A stretch of DNA of 64,000 nt from Xestospongia muta (GCA_963693285.1 OY848917.1:3164501-3228500); one strand, 5' to 3'. Positions 37,621-63,537 are shown, counted from the stretch's first letter. Made by a program: numbers and translations. Notes: a model not told the origin generated them from the sequence alone.

Positions 37621-38244
37621 AGTATATTAATAGAGTCACATGTACTATAAATTAGTACATTATAATATACTACTGATGTTAGATATAATATTGTCTTCAT
37701 ATTAGGTTGTCTCCAAAGTTATCTTTTTAATAGTGGTCCTCTACTATTGAAGATTGCCATAATTATGCCTGTCAGTTATTTGATGCACTTGATTTTTTAC
37801 ATAGGACAATCAACCTTGTACATTCTGATATTAAACGTAAGATATCATAGTGTATTACCATTTTTGATAGTGACCCTTCCTTCCTCTATAGCTGGTAACT
37901 TATTAATTGATGAAAATATTCAAAGACTAAAAGTAGCAGGTGATATATTTATGATTTGTCTGTATATTATATCAATTGATTTAAGTCCTACTATATGTAC
38001 ACAATATACATGTAGTTATGATTTGTCTGTATATTATATCAATTGATTTAAGTCCTACTATATGTACACAGTATACATGTATACATTATTCCTTCTATTA
38101 GACTTTGGTTGTGCTCAAATACTTGAAGATAGTCATCAAGGATATTGTATGAGAGGTGATGCTAAAGCTGGTACTGTTCACTATAATCCATCTCTTCATT
38201 GGATTACCTCTCTTCCCTGGATCATCACACATCTTTTTACTTAG
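37356..38244 (+). pseudogene. Ser/Thr protein kinase pseudogene
   Basis: Exon-like pieces: 37356-37423 (hinge, HLMVEYCM, with TGA at 37394), 37706-37836 (GCLQSYLFNSGPL, then after a frameshift LFDALDFLH and LVHSDIK), 37892-37939 (PGNLLIDENIQ) and 38102-38244 (DFGCAQILED, then TAG). Joined, the last three read VHSDIKPGNLLIDE...VADFGCAQ, a clear catalytic loop (His-Ser-Asp) and DFG motif with proper GT-AG borders. The TGA, the frameshift near 37743 and the missing N-lobe and late C-lobe indicate a dead copy. This kinase is of a different subfamily from those in A-C. Confidence 0.65.
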
Positions 38245-39142
38245 TTATGTTATCCTTATCTGTTTCTTTTCTTTTTTTTCTTAGTTTTCTTTATTTTTAG
38301 TTTTTTGTTTGTGTCAAGTTAAGTTCGCTAATAATTGATTTCTTTGTAGTTTTCGTTTCTACAGGACTGATTGCTCTTTAAAAAATTGTTTAATTTTTAA
38401 TTTTTTCGAATTTTTAATTTTTAAAAAGAAATTTATTTATTTTAATTACAGCTTTTATTAATCGTTAAAATTAAAGTCTATTTATCATTTAACTTGTTTA
38501 TTGTTTGTTTAAAAATCAAAGGAATTCATTGATATGTTGAAATCCTTCCCAGGTATACCTAATTTATCTATTACAACATAACACCGGTCAACTTAGTTTA
38601 ATGTGGTGATATTTGTATTTTGTGTTTTTGTTGTTTGTGCATGCAATGTAAATGAATGTATTTTGAAATAGTAAAATTAAAGTAAGTAATAAATACACTT
38701 AGCATTTTTGACAAGTCATTTGATATTTTAAATTTCTTATTTGTTCAATCAACATTTACTCTCCTTTTGAAAATAACAAATAATGTATAGTATGCAGATC
38801 TTACTCACTGCAATGGTGACACTCTATATATACTAATAGGAGTAGATTCATATGTAACATTGATATTGTGGCTACTACGTAAGGATGTCCATACTGCCAT
38901 TGTAATTCTTACTTTGGGCTTGTTTGAGATGTTTCATTGCCATCCCTATATTTAATGAATTTTTTATTTACTTGTAGATAAGTTAAATTATAAAGGTTGA
39001 TTAAAATGATGAGTATAAACAAATCAAGTGATTTAATATATGTGATTAAGCAAAAGACTAATTCAAAACTAATTCATCAACAAAAATTAGTTAGTAGTGA
39101 TCATTGATATATAACAAATCATACAAATTCTAAAGACACAGT

Positions 39143-40280
39143 TTAACTTGATTTCTTTTTTGCCACTTTTTCAGAAAGTACAGCCTTATATTCAGGATGA
39201 CGTATACAGTAATTAGCTAACCTTTCATCAGAAATCTGACGTGCTTTGTTAACGTATAACTAAAGAAACAAAAATCAATATTATTATTATTTACTACTTT
39301 ATAACTAACGAAAGAATTATTAAGTTTATTTATATTTATTAGAATTTAAGTATCTTCTCTGTCCACTCTTCTCTCTCTCCCTACGAGTCAATAGACAGTT
39401 TATAGTACATTTCAAACTCCCTTTGATTATAAAATTGTAAGCTCTGAACCAACAGTTCATTAATGTATATGAATATGTAGTAATGAATTTACTATCCACA
39501 TAAAGTGGAATGATAAAGTTATATACTTTCACTGTCATACCTCCTTTTCCTTATGACTTAAGTAGTTCCATTGTAGCGCTATTTGTGAAAATTTTTGCTA
39601 TAAAAGAGATAAATATCTGATTGTAATAAATTTATTTATGGTAACATTTTAAAATATAATGAACCCATCTTATAAATGTGCAAACACATATACAGTTAAA
39701 TATTACTACAAAATTCTGATGTCACAAAATTAATTTTTTAGGAAAGAGGAAATTTTTTTGCACTATGCTATACCAACATCATTAGTACAATGCTTCATTC
39801 AGACCTATAAATGGAATTTAAATCTCACTGTAAGCTGTTCTGATCAAAGCTAACACACTTTTGAAGCTTGACTCTATACTACTATTAAATATTAGATTAC
39901 CTATAGTTTCAAGACAAGCTCTAGTCTTCTGAAGCAACAATTATATTATAATTTCTGTAATTGCAATCTTGTTCATATTAATGCGACTAAAATACATGTA
40001 CTAATACTTTATGTAAAGCTTACCTTACGGTCTTCCAGGCTAGTAATAAGTTGTTGATTAAGTTGTTCTTTCATATAAATGTTTAGTCCTGTAACTGGTC
40101 TTGGTACAGGATCCTAATGAGGATACAATAAGATTAAAAGGTTAAGTTCTCAAAAAATTGTCTCAAATATTATTAGGCATTGACTCAGATGAAATTAGGG
40201 TCAGCAGTAACTTTGTCTAGAAATGTTGTGATAGTTTTAAATATAATAAGAAGAATGAGAATGAGTAAGTTAGTGAGTGA

Positions 40281-40360
<80 letters not shown>

Positions 40361-42502
40361 CTACTCACGTATGTCCCCTCTCGTTTTTGCCTCAAAATTT
40401 CCCTGAACTTCCGTGCTTTATTGAAGTAATTTGTCCTTTTAACTTTATATTCTTTAAATTCTTCCTTAGACATGCTACCAAGGAAAGCTTTCTTGTCTGC
40501 CAAGTAACGTTCCTTTAACTGTTCAAACAGATCGTAATAAGGCTGAAAAAATTTGAAAAAAAAATTATATATTTGAACGTCTTATAAGTCAAAATATACA
40601 ATGAAAATAAACTTATAATTGAAGTATATATTTTTACACAATCAAACCAATATAATATAAGCATGCCACATTAACAATTTACATAAATGTCTTTGTCATA
40701 CATGTACATGTACGACACCAAATTTTAACCCAATAAACATTAATTAATTAGAAATAATGCATCATGTATTGGACACATTGACTGGTTGTGTAATGGCAAT
40801 CACAAAAAAATCTTTTATGAGTTGCTATAAGGATATTTGATGGTTAAAATGGACATATATGTACATCAAACAAAATAATAATATATAATAAATACACCTT
40901 TTTCTGTTCAGCAGACATTACAGCCCATTCAGTGGATAATTCCTTCATTCTTGACACTGCCCAAGACTGACCATATTCATCAACCCCTACAGACAAAAGA
41001 TGTAATGTGAAACACAAGTCATAGGAAGTGATTTAGTCTCAAACTTCACAATGATCTATGGGCAGATGTACATGCATAGATCCTTTACTTATTAAAACAT
41101 TCATTATTGGGAGGGTATATGCGTGTGTTTATGTGGTTAAAGTACTGTACTATGATTACCAGTAGATTCAGTATCCTTGAGATGAAAATGGTCTTTTAAA
41201 AATAGAGAATATGCACTCCTAAATAAACAAAAGATAAAAACTATTTCCATAGACAGTAACATCAAATAATAAGGATAACAACACAATATCATATAACAAA
41301 TATGCTGTATGGATGACATGATATCAAGCTATAAATAGAGTTAGGAAAGCTACAGTGTCTACAATAGACTATATGACATTGACCAGAACACGTACTTCAA
41401 AAGAATCACAGGAACACCTGGCAAGCATAGACACCAGGTGGAAAATGTTGTGTCATCTTTACATAATTGTAGGCAGTGCAATTGTCCACCTATACACATA
41501 ATGTTATGAATAGCAACAAAATGTCAAAAGGACAGCGAGTGTGTGAGTGTTACCATCCCTACATTTTATTCAAGTTATTCTTGATTGAGATGTACAAATT
41601 TATATTATCATCCCTAATTGTTTCAAAGACTAAAGAAAACTTTTTGTTACTACAAAGGTGTCATACGTTCAAAGGTTAAGTTTAAAATGAAAAATTCGTT
41701 GATGAATAAATTATTAATAATGTCACAATAATTATATTATTCTCGCCACATCTTTGAAAACATATTAATTAAGCAATGAATGTCAAAAAATATTGGAGAT
41801 TTGCTTAACAGAAATGATGTCTTTTCACTACAGTCAGACACACCCATTTTCTATTACAAGAGGTAATTTGTTTACTAATTTATAAACATCTGGACAACTA
41901 TGAGTGTTACTACAGAATAAAAACATTTTTCATATTTCAAAAAGTCTAGTACTACTGCACTATGTGTATCATTGCAAGTACTTGAACTTATAGTCTCTAC
42001 ATTACTACATTAGATGTATATAAAGCCACTTGCATTATGTAAAATTGTTGATAATAATTTAATACATCTGTTGGCTCTATTTGAGGTCAAATTTGAAGAA
42101 ATCCATAACCTTCTTTATTCTGCTTTGAAATATTTAATACAAGTACTATATGGAGTGACTATTACACTCTAACCTCACTGAGAGGTATGGCTAAACCTAT
42201 ATATATATATCACTCAGTTTGCAGTGTAGATTACTATACAGATAATATAATGATTTGACTTCCATTGTGGTATTGGTAAGTTGATGACACACACTTAACT
42301 AGCAGTTATTACAGTTATTTCCAGTTTAAGTTGTATAAAACTAACTAAAATAATGGACATACCCTGGTCTCTTCGGTGGTAATTCTCCATTAAAAACAGG
42401 CTTTTTAATACAGACTGCTGCTGTGACAACAATACCTCGAACAAATGCTGGATGTCTCATCAAAATGGAGGATGTACACCTCTGTACCAGTTTAGCTGCC
42501 AT
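39143..42502 (-). CDS. TFAM: Mitochondrial transcription factor A-like, two HMG boxes
   Basis: Seven exons: 42363-42502, 41160-41218, 40898-40986, 40369-40542, 40024-40113, 39541-39597, 39143-39259; 241 residues, close to the roughly 246 of vertebrate TFAM. The N-terminus (MAAKLVQRCTSSILMRHPAF) is basic, Ser-containing and without acidic residues, as expected for a mitochondrial presequence. HMG box 1 covers about 43-110 (PPKRPGSAYSLFLKDHF, WAVSRMKELSTEW). A basic linker follows (KARKFREILRQKREG). HMG box 2 covers about 155-215 (PVPRPVTGLNIYMKEQL, FSQIALQWNYLS). The order presequence, HMG, linker, HMG identifies TFAM, which packages and bends mtDNA and starts its transcription. It is divergent, and a different mitochondrial HMG protein cannot be fully excluded. 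Head-to-head with HGSNAT. Confidence 0.88.
40284..40359. repeat. (GA)n microsatellite
   Basis: About 38 dinucleotide units directly after the TFAM exon 4 donor. It creates artificial Ser-Leu or Arg-Glu frames. Confidence 0.95.
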
Positions 42503-42816
42503 ACTTGATAAGTGCTATTCAGATGTGAAAAATATCAACTTGAACTTAAAACCTACGTAATATAAAGATTTGCAGTACTTTAGCTACAACTGAACTATTA
42601 TCTACACAAAACTATAGGCAAACAAAGTGTTAAAATTAAAAAATGAAGCGCCTTATATACCGGCACGTGCGATGGACATTGAGGGGTGGGGCTGCAGTTT
42701 TATTTTTATAGCACGTGGCCTTCTTAGTATCTCTTTCTTCCTCGCCTCTCGAATGTCTCGAATTGTGTTTTGAATATCTTAGACAGGCTATCGAGCAGTT
42801 TACCCAGGTTGAAGAA
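42503..42816. promoter_or_regulatory. Divergent TFAM/HGSNAT promoter with two E-boxes
   Basis: 314 bp between the two start codons. CACGTG occurs at 42664-42669 and 42712-42717, separated by GGGGTGGGGC, a GC/KLF-type box; the region is more GC-rich than its surroundings. CACGTG is the core of bHLH-zip sites. In vertebrates the TFEB/MITF CLEAR element has this core and controls lysosomal genes, which fits HGSNAT; that link is inference. Confidence 0.6.
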
Positions 42817-56282
<13,466 letters not shown>

Positions 56283-57173
56283 TGGCTCTTCCTTTTTATT
56301 ACTTATATTGTGTAATTGTTATTTTAGAAGAATACTTTGTGTTGCTTTTAGTTTGTTTTGTAGCTTTGAATAACTAAGTTGAGTTCATTTTTTGCATTCT
56401 TTTCTTATCGTCACTACCTACAAAAATTGATCTATAATTCTAACCACTAATTTGAAGTAGTAATCATTCTATACTTTTCAAAGTTTATACATGTATAATT
56501 ATATCAAGGTTTTCATAGAAATTTTAATACCTACAACAACAGCACCAGTACCTGTTCCTATACAACAAATATTCTACAATTTATAGACTGATCCCTAAAC
56601 TCATCATCAAACTAGATAATATGGTGATGTTATATTAGATTTTATTTATACTTTTATTTTAACTTTTAATGCCTGCCTGCCTTGGTGCTCTACATGCTAA
56701 AGATGATAGGATTTATTGTGTTATTGTCTACTGTTGCTCTTTGATATTATCATAGTTTGTACAGTCAATCAAGATTAATAGTCAATTATTAAAACAAGAT
56801 AAGATTTAATATTAATGATGAGATGAGATCAATTCACCAAATAACCTCTAAAGAAAAGGAGAGCTGAACTGAAATTTTGCCTTCTATACAATATAATCAC
56901 AGTATATACCACACATAATGTATGCACAGCTAAATAAAGGCACATTGAGAGGCTGATTCCTTCCTGCTTTCTTTTGTGTCTCTGACTGTGCAACCAAAAA
57001 CAGGTCACACAACAGGCTCACTACACGTTTATGCCACAGCAGACACACGGAAGTAGTTAACGTAATTACTAGTTAAGTAACGTCACGTGATTTTCAATAG
57101 GCGGTGTCTTTGACGTAATAATTAACAAGGTCAAATACTTGGCTAATAATTAACAAGGTCAAATATATTAACA
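56283..57173. other. Spacer downstream of HGSNAT
   Basis: 3' flank of HGSNAT and promoter of the next gene. A CTAAATAAAGG (56931) could serve as a polyadenylation signal. ACGTCACGTGATTTTC near 57081 is an E-box-like site about 90 nt upstream of the next start codon. No gene seen. Confidence 0.45.
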
Positions 57174-60100
57174 ATGAAATGGAAGAGGTTTGTCTTCTTC
57201 ATCGTCATCATAACTGCATTAATCATCTTTTACAAAATACATCGATCAGAATACGATTATAACAGTGAGTTTAGTATCTAATGAATGTTAATATAACTTA
57301 TATAAGGTTAGACAGAAAAATAACTAGTACTGAGATTTCTGGATTTGACATTTTAAGGCTTTCTACACTGTGTGTGCAAGGGGACCTTGAGATTATTTCG
57401 ACCACATGTGTACAAATATGTGTATATCTAATAATGAGTTCATAGCCATACATGTTTAATAGGAGTGCCACTTTCTATGTAACACAAATAAATATCCTAG
57501 CGGGTTTACATTTGAAAATATAGAACCTGAAAGCTTAAATAGTTATGCAGAGTTCCTTCTTCATAAACAGCAGCATAAAGACAGGTCATACAGATGTGAT
57601 TTATTGGTTCTATCATTGTTGACTGGTCCATAATCATTATCAACCTGTCAAATTAAGAATTTATACGCTCTTGCTCGACAGCCACATGCTATTTTATGGA
57701 ATGATAGTGCAGGTTAGTATGAGTCTCATAATCAGTTATATCAGGTACATCATGGTTCGTCAATCTATATACGTTATATAAACCTGCCAACTTGAGATTT
57801 TGTAAAAGATATCACCCAAGCAGGCCTGTGGACTGTGGGCAAAATTATTTTAGGCAGAGAAGTACAGAAGCCTAGTGAAACATTTGGAGATCAGTATATC
57901 TTAATACTGATCTCTAAACCCTAAACATTAAGTAGTAAAGTATGTGACCCAAGGTTCGGACTGTCACACTGTACTATATCCAAAGGTCAGACTATCCCAT
58001 TGGGCGTCCATAAAGAAGCATGCTTAATTAAGCTGATCTAAAGAGTTTAGAAACTTTATCTGTCTTAAATCTTTGGATAAATTATTATCCATATATAATA
58101 TATATCTTCTAAATATCACAGTCTATATGCGTAATATAAACCTGCCAATAAGGAAATTTGTAAAAGATATCGTCCAAGAGTAATATTTTCCACAAAATTC
58201 TGATTAATTAAAAGGCAGTTACAATGTATATATTATGAAACCACAATGACAAGATGCCTGATATAGTCAACAAACAGATACAATTTAGATTTTTATTTTC
58301 CATATAGTTAAAATAGTTTAAGAATAGAAGATTGCTTATGTTTACTTTAATTTTATTCTTATAAATAACAGGTTTTTTGGCGAATAAAAATGTTCAAGTC
58401 TCAAGTCATATTCCTCTTGAACATTCACCTAAATCATCTCAAAATCCCAAAAAGATTAAAAATCATGTCAAAATCTCAAAAGAATATCAGCATCAGGAGC
58501 TTGAAAATCATATTCCTCTCGACCATTCACCTAAATCATCTCAAAATCAAATAAAAATTAAAAACGGTGTCAAAATCTCAAAAGATCAGCATCAACAGTT
58601 TCCGAGTCATGTTGATGATTTGCTAAGCTCCCAATCTTACAGTTCACTCACAGGTAGAGGTGACTCTTCATGTACTGTAACTTTGAGTCATAGTAGCAAG
58701 ACACTGGATAAGCACCAATATATTGTTGTCATAGGAGCTATGAGTTTCATTGCATCAAGACTGGCTGTTTATTTTCATGAAAAAGGCTACAAAGTATTAG
58801 CAGTAGAAGATCTATGGAACATCGATGGAGATGATATGAAATGGTATCGTTGGACAGAAATGAGGAGAATGAAAATGCCACTACAAATAATTATGTTGTC
58901 TAATAAAAAAAGCCTACACTCTTTATTAAAGCAGCACTCCCCACAGGCTATTATCTATTCACCAACTTTACTGACTAGAAAGGATAACCATAAATATGGT
59001 GGATATGAAACATTTCGAATATCATCATCATTAAAAACTTTTGTTAATTTGCTAGAATTTGTCAAGACTTCAAAAACCATTACTTCCATAGTTCTTTTGT
59101 CTCATGTTAAAGGCTATGCTCATAGAGGATGGATGATGTCATTTGAAAATGTACTATCAGTTTACCACACTACCCACAAACAGAATGCTGCTATTATCAA
59201 AATTTCGAATGTACATGGACCTTGGCAGGATGAACTGAACTTTGATTTTCCTAGTTCATCAATGTGGTCTGTTGATCATGTTAACACTGTCGTGTATAAA
59301 GCATTAACTAAAAATACTGGTCAAGTTATGTGGGATTTTGACAAGTGTACTAGTTTCTCTGATCAAGCAAATACTGTCATTTCATTAAGTTCAAGTAATA
59401 ATATTATAAATGCAAAGGAATGGATAAAGGAGTTTCAATTGTACCTTCAGAGTAGAAAAAGAAATGTTACATTAGGTGCTTATCTACAGAAAGTAAGCTC
59501 TGCATCATTGTATGGAATTTTTCCTGTTTCAAGTCAAATACGTTTCTTCAAAGATTGGTTTATGAGTGCTATAAAACATGGGTCTGACATTGTGGTATTT
59601 CATGATAATTTTAATAATGGATTTCAGCAACGATTAAAATATTACTATCCTCAAACAGAAACAATACAAGTTAAAGCAGTTAACTCTAGACCTGCTAATG
59701 ATCAGAGATTCTATTATATCTATGACTACATTCTTAACCATCCAGAGATTAACCTCCTTGTCACTACAGACATAAGAGATGCTAACTTTCCCAATAACCC
59801 AATGAAAATAATGTCACAATTAGGAGACTGGTTTTTTGTTGGGCTCGACATGCCATATGATGTAAAAATTGAAACTCATGGCATGAGTAGAACATTTAGA
59901 GGTTGTTTTGGTCATCATGCATTTGATAGGGAGATCCAAAAATTGTATGGTGTCTTCAATAATGGAGTTATAGGTGGTACCAGGTCAACTGTGCTGACAC
60001 TTTTAATTTATATAATTTTAAATATGAATGAAGCAATCCAGTCATATGGTTGTTGTGACATGTCAAGTTTAGAGATTGTATTGCATACTTTCTTCTTTGA

Positions 60101-60197
60101 CAAGACAGTTGTGGGTTACCCTTTCAACAGTGCATTTTTCACACAGATTCCTGGACCATTTGGATTAGCTGTAAAACATAAAGCAGAAAGACAGTGA
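57174..60197 (+). CDS. Type II membrane SDR-glycosyltransferase fusion protein
   Basis: Two exons, 57174-57264 and 58372-60197, joined in phase 1; 638 residues. MKWKRFVFFIVIITALIIFY is a basic flank plus a single membrane helix, the classic Golgi type II anchor. A Ser/Lys-rich stem holds a 34-residue direct duplication (HIPLEHSPKSSQN units). From about 145 an extended-SDR/epimerase Rossmann fold appears: YIVVIGAMSFIASRLAVYF, where GxxSFIxS replaces the usual GxxGFIGS, so NAD binding may be weakened. The last 250 residues look like a glycosyltransferase: DIVVFHDNF, YIYDYILNHPEINLLVTTDI, RDANFPNNP, WFFVGLDMP, NNGVIGGTR, similar in style to TOD1/MUCI70-type (DUF616-like) domains. It probably acts on extracellular-matrix sugars in the Golgi. 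Donor and acceptor are unknown. A paralogue begins at 62332. Confidence 0.75.
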
Positions 60198-60700
60198 TTT
60201 GGTGACAGACATTTAATATAATAAATGCACATTTTGAATAGCCTTGTTAATGATTATTCTTATATTCCTGTGTGTCTAATTCAAATCACTCAATTGTAGT
60301 TAATCATAGGTAAAAATCAAGCAATGTATAGGATATGCCAACACATTTAAGACAATACTTACATAGGTTGTAACAACAATATAGCTGTTTAATAAACTAT
60401 GAATACAGACATGTTAATGTTAGAGTTGCACACAATACAGTCTTCTCTCCTTATACTGTAATACTGTTAACTACATATAACTATAGAGTGTCTTTTTGAG
60501 TATGTGCTGTCTCTCTTCATCTTTTTCTTTAGTAAGAGTTCCTTTTTTTGAACCCATCAACATAAGCATAATGATTATGCTGATTCTGAAGTACACAGGA
60601 AGTAAACTTTATTCCACATTAAATATCAATGCTGTCATATTTTCATAGCATCATGACAAAACACAATACAATGTATTATACAGAATTCGAACCACAATAC

Positions 60701-61094
60701 CAGAGGTGGAGCCACAAATTTTGAGTGGTCAGGTTATAAGGTACAACCTTTAATGCAAGGCGTAGGGAAGGAACCAAAATCATCTAGGGAGGTGTGGCAT
60801 GTTCCCCTAGGAAAATTTTGGAATTTGAGACTTCAAGAAGGCCTCTGGTGCTATCTGAGGTACATGCATGCATGTACCTCCCTCCCCCAATGCATTTACA
60901 GTTTAAATCATCAAACTCCATTAACACTAACTTTAAAGTAGTGTTAGTTAAGTGACCAAGTCCAATAATTGTATAAAAACAACACAAAAGCCATTAGCAC
61001 TTCACAATAACGAGCAGTATAAATTCAATGAATGATCCTCACAAAAAGTGGTCAGGTTGAAACCTGACTAACCTGACCTCTCGCTCCACCACTG
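60701..61094. mobile_element. hAT-like MITE
   Basis: Ends CAGAGGTGGAGC and, inverted, CAGTGGTGGAGC are typical of hAT terminal repeats. The subterminal GTGGTCAGGTT motif is also inverted near the right end. The 394-bp body has no transposase, and an 8-bp target duplication is not evident. Confidence 0.55.
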
Positions 61095-61317
61095 TAAGGT
61101 AAAGTAGTCAGTTAATGAAGCTATTGTTGTATTGATCAGTTGTGTTAGACTAGTTATGATGTGTTTTGTCTTGTCTTCTTAGATGTTAAGCACATATTAC
61201 AATACATTCAGAACTGAGAGGAGAGAATCTACAATCTTTTTATCAAGCAAATGCAGCATAATGTAGCTAAGAGTACGTTTATTATATCATTATAATATTG
61301 ACAATAACAATTCTTAC

Positions 61318-61469
61318 TGCATTCTTTATGTTTATTAATATATTCTTGTAGAAAAGGAATATGAAGGATTGTCTGAAGAGTTGCATTTGCGAGCAAGTGT
61401 TTTCCTAGATTTGTTAATGGTGAGGGAAGATTTGAGTCCATCACAGCTCTCAGTAATCCAAACTGAACA
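61318..61469 (-). other. Possible exon of an unrecognised gene
   Basis: After an AATACTAG acceptor, a 152-nt open exon encodes VQFGLLRAVMDSNLPSPL, then LGKHLLANATLQTILHIPFL and EYINKHKEC, ending at a GTAAG donor. A following exon at about 61236-61275 could supply TTLCCICLIKRL and a stop. Composition is protein-like (amphipathic helices), but no start or upstream exon was found. It may be a stray exon from a captured gene or the tail of a small gene. Confidence 0.35.
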
Positions 61470-61558
61470 CTAGTATTCGCGGATATCATTCAAGGAACAC
61501 GGTCATGTTTTATTACTGTTTATTATTCATTAAGAATTTCATATAATAATTAGTAGTA

Positions 61559-61672
61559 GGCCACGCCCATTGTGAATATTAAGTGTTTGTTCCACTGGCT
61601 AGGACAGTATTAATACAGGCCATGCCTATTGTAAAATTAAGTCGCTTGTTCCTCTGGCTAGGAGCTGTCGTC
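61559..61672. repeat. 59-bp tandem duplication
   Basis: GGCCACGCCCATTGT... at 61559 and GGCCATGCCTATTGT... at 61618, both containing TTGTTCC(A/T)CTGGCTAGGA. Confidence 0.8.
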
Positions 61673-61674
61673 CA

Positions 61675-62245
61675 TAGGCCTGAGGAAATCATTCCCAAAA
61701 ACCTGCCCATTATTCTATTCCTTTATTCCCAAAATATTTACCCATTATTCCCAAATGGTTTACACTAAAAAACTATTCTGATTCAAACAAAAGAGATGCA
61801 GAAAGAGAGTGTTTTCAATATGAATACAGAAAAGATGTTAGTCTATCTTCCATTATATTGTAACATCAATGATGCCTCAATGTAGTCTTGTAAGGCAGAC
61901 TCCTGGGTGTCTTTAAAGCAGTTAGATAGAATCGAGAAGGCACGTTCAGCTTCTGCAGATGATGGTAATATCAAGAACACCTGACGTACTGCTGATGCCC
62001 AGTTCGGTAATTCAGTACAGTGGTTTTCCCACCTGCAGATGTCTCTTCGTCTAAGTTGTCTTCCTCAACAAGGAGGCACTCACTCAACTTAGCCATTGAC
62101 AAATTTACACGTTTACACGTGGTAGGCGCGGCTGGGCGTGGTCACAATTATTCATCCCTATTATAATATGCGGATGTATTATTCTTTATTCTTCTGACTA
62201 CCTATTATTCTTTTATTACTTCCGGAAATAATTTCCGCAGGCCTA
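61675..62245 (-). mobile_element. hAT element remnant with 8-bp target duplication
   Basis: TIRs TAGGCCTGAGGAAATCATTC (61675) and, inverted, TAGGCCTGCGGAAATTATTT (62245). They are flanked by GTCGTCCA on the left and GTCTTCCA on the right, an 8-bp duplication with one difference. The interior keeps a minus-strand fragment of the hAT dimerisation region, about 62044 to 61843: LPNWASAVRQVFLILPSSAE, AERAFSILSN, YIEASLMLQYN and TAG. The catalytic core is missing, so it is a non-autonomous deletion derivative. Confidence 0.8.
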
Positions 62246-62331
62246 GTCTTCCACAGTCTGCCACTTCCTGAACGATAATATGCGGATGTATTTGACTAAT
62301 AATTAGAGAGGTTAATTAACTTTTACTAACA

Positions 62332-62425
62332 ATGAAATGGAAGAGGTGTTTGTTCTTCATCGTCGTCATAACTACATTCATCGTCATTTTCGAAGTACAT
62401 CGTCGTTTTGTCTATAATTATACCA
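62332..62425 (+). CDS. First exon of an SDR-glycosyltransferase paralogue (partial)
   Basis: MKWKRCLFFIVVITTFIVIF followed by EVHRRFVYNYT and a GTGAGTTTAGTATCTA donor, matching exon 1 of the gene at 57174 in both protein and donor sequence. It encodes the cytosolic basic stub and membrane anchor. The large second exon is expected beyond 64000, since the upstream gene has a 1.1-kb intron and none of its exon 2 is seen here. An ATAG/GTTTTCTGCTTGG site at 63439 opens a short in-phase frame that soon enters a TA microsatellite; I regard it as intronic. Confidence 0.7.
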
Positions 62426-63492
62426 GTGAGTTTAGTATCTAGTAAATGTTAATTTAATAAGGCTAGACAGACAAATAACTCATACAGTCATTACAAACGA
62501 ACTGACTTCAAAGGTTATAGGATCGATTGAAGTAGGGGCATGGTTGATGAGTAGTCAGGGATAGACACCTATTCATGAGAATCATGATATCACAACAGAC
62601 TCCATGTCATAAAACTAGGTTATATTGAAATAAAGGTGAGTTGTCTATTTGAATAAGTAATTACTAATGATAGATATCCTTAAAATGATTTTAAGTTAAT
62701 TGTTAGTTTAACACAAAAGATTCATTGCCCAAAAAAACTATTGTGTTAAGATTAATACACTTTCTGTTTGGTAAGTGTTTTGGTTTAAATTAGTTCTGGT
62801 TTATAAGGTCATAAACAATGATGCCACAGATTAACAACACGTATTTAAAAAGTAGATGATACTATAATTGTTAAGCCATCTGTACTACATATATAGGGAT
62901 GGCCCCAGAAAAATTTGCTGCTGGTTTTATTGCACATCATAGCCTCAAATCTTACCATGAACTCAAAACATTTGAAATTAACAAATTTCATACACAATAG
63001 TTAAGTACGAACTCACAAATATTTTGTTAGTATGATATTTTATGAGAATATAAGAAGAACAAACTACAAGTGAGTTAACAGACTCCCTGTTCTTCAATAC
63101 AGTCGAATGTAATGACTTAGGTAGAAGTAACAAACCAAATAACAAGTGTGGACTTTATCAGACACAAAATTCGTACAAATACTTCACCCTTTGTTACCTA
63201 TTTTTACTATTTGATGTCTTTACACATCACTCTCAAAGACTGCATACCAGATTCATTTGTAGACGTAGTAAACTTGAATACATGAAGTACTTTGATGATT
63301 ATAGAAGCCAAATTTGCTACTTTGTCAAGCTTAAATTTTGTACATGCCTCATGTGTACAAAAGTTTTCTCAACAGATAATTAAGACGAAAGTATTTATAT
63401 TGTGAATATTTCTGGATTTATGATATAACATCTTCATAGGTTTTCTGCTTGGCATGCTATGGTGCAAGGGAATACTGAAATTGTTTAGGATC

Positions 63493-63537
<45 letters not shown>

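Larger units (their letters stand above)
35676..39142. other. Spacer between kelch gene D and TFAM
   Basis: Contains the copy D promoter block, duplicated blocks, the second inverted-repeat arm and a + strand kinase pseudogene. 38250-39140, including a T-rich stretch near 38265-38420, shows no gene. Confidence 0.6.
60198..62331. other. Repeat-rich spacer between the SDR-GT paralogues
   Basis: Holds two hAT-type elements, a 59-bp doublet and one possible minus-strand exon, listed separately. No complete gene is seen. Confidence 0.6.
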
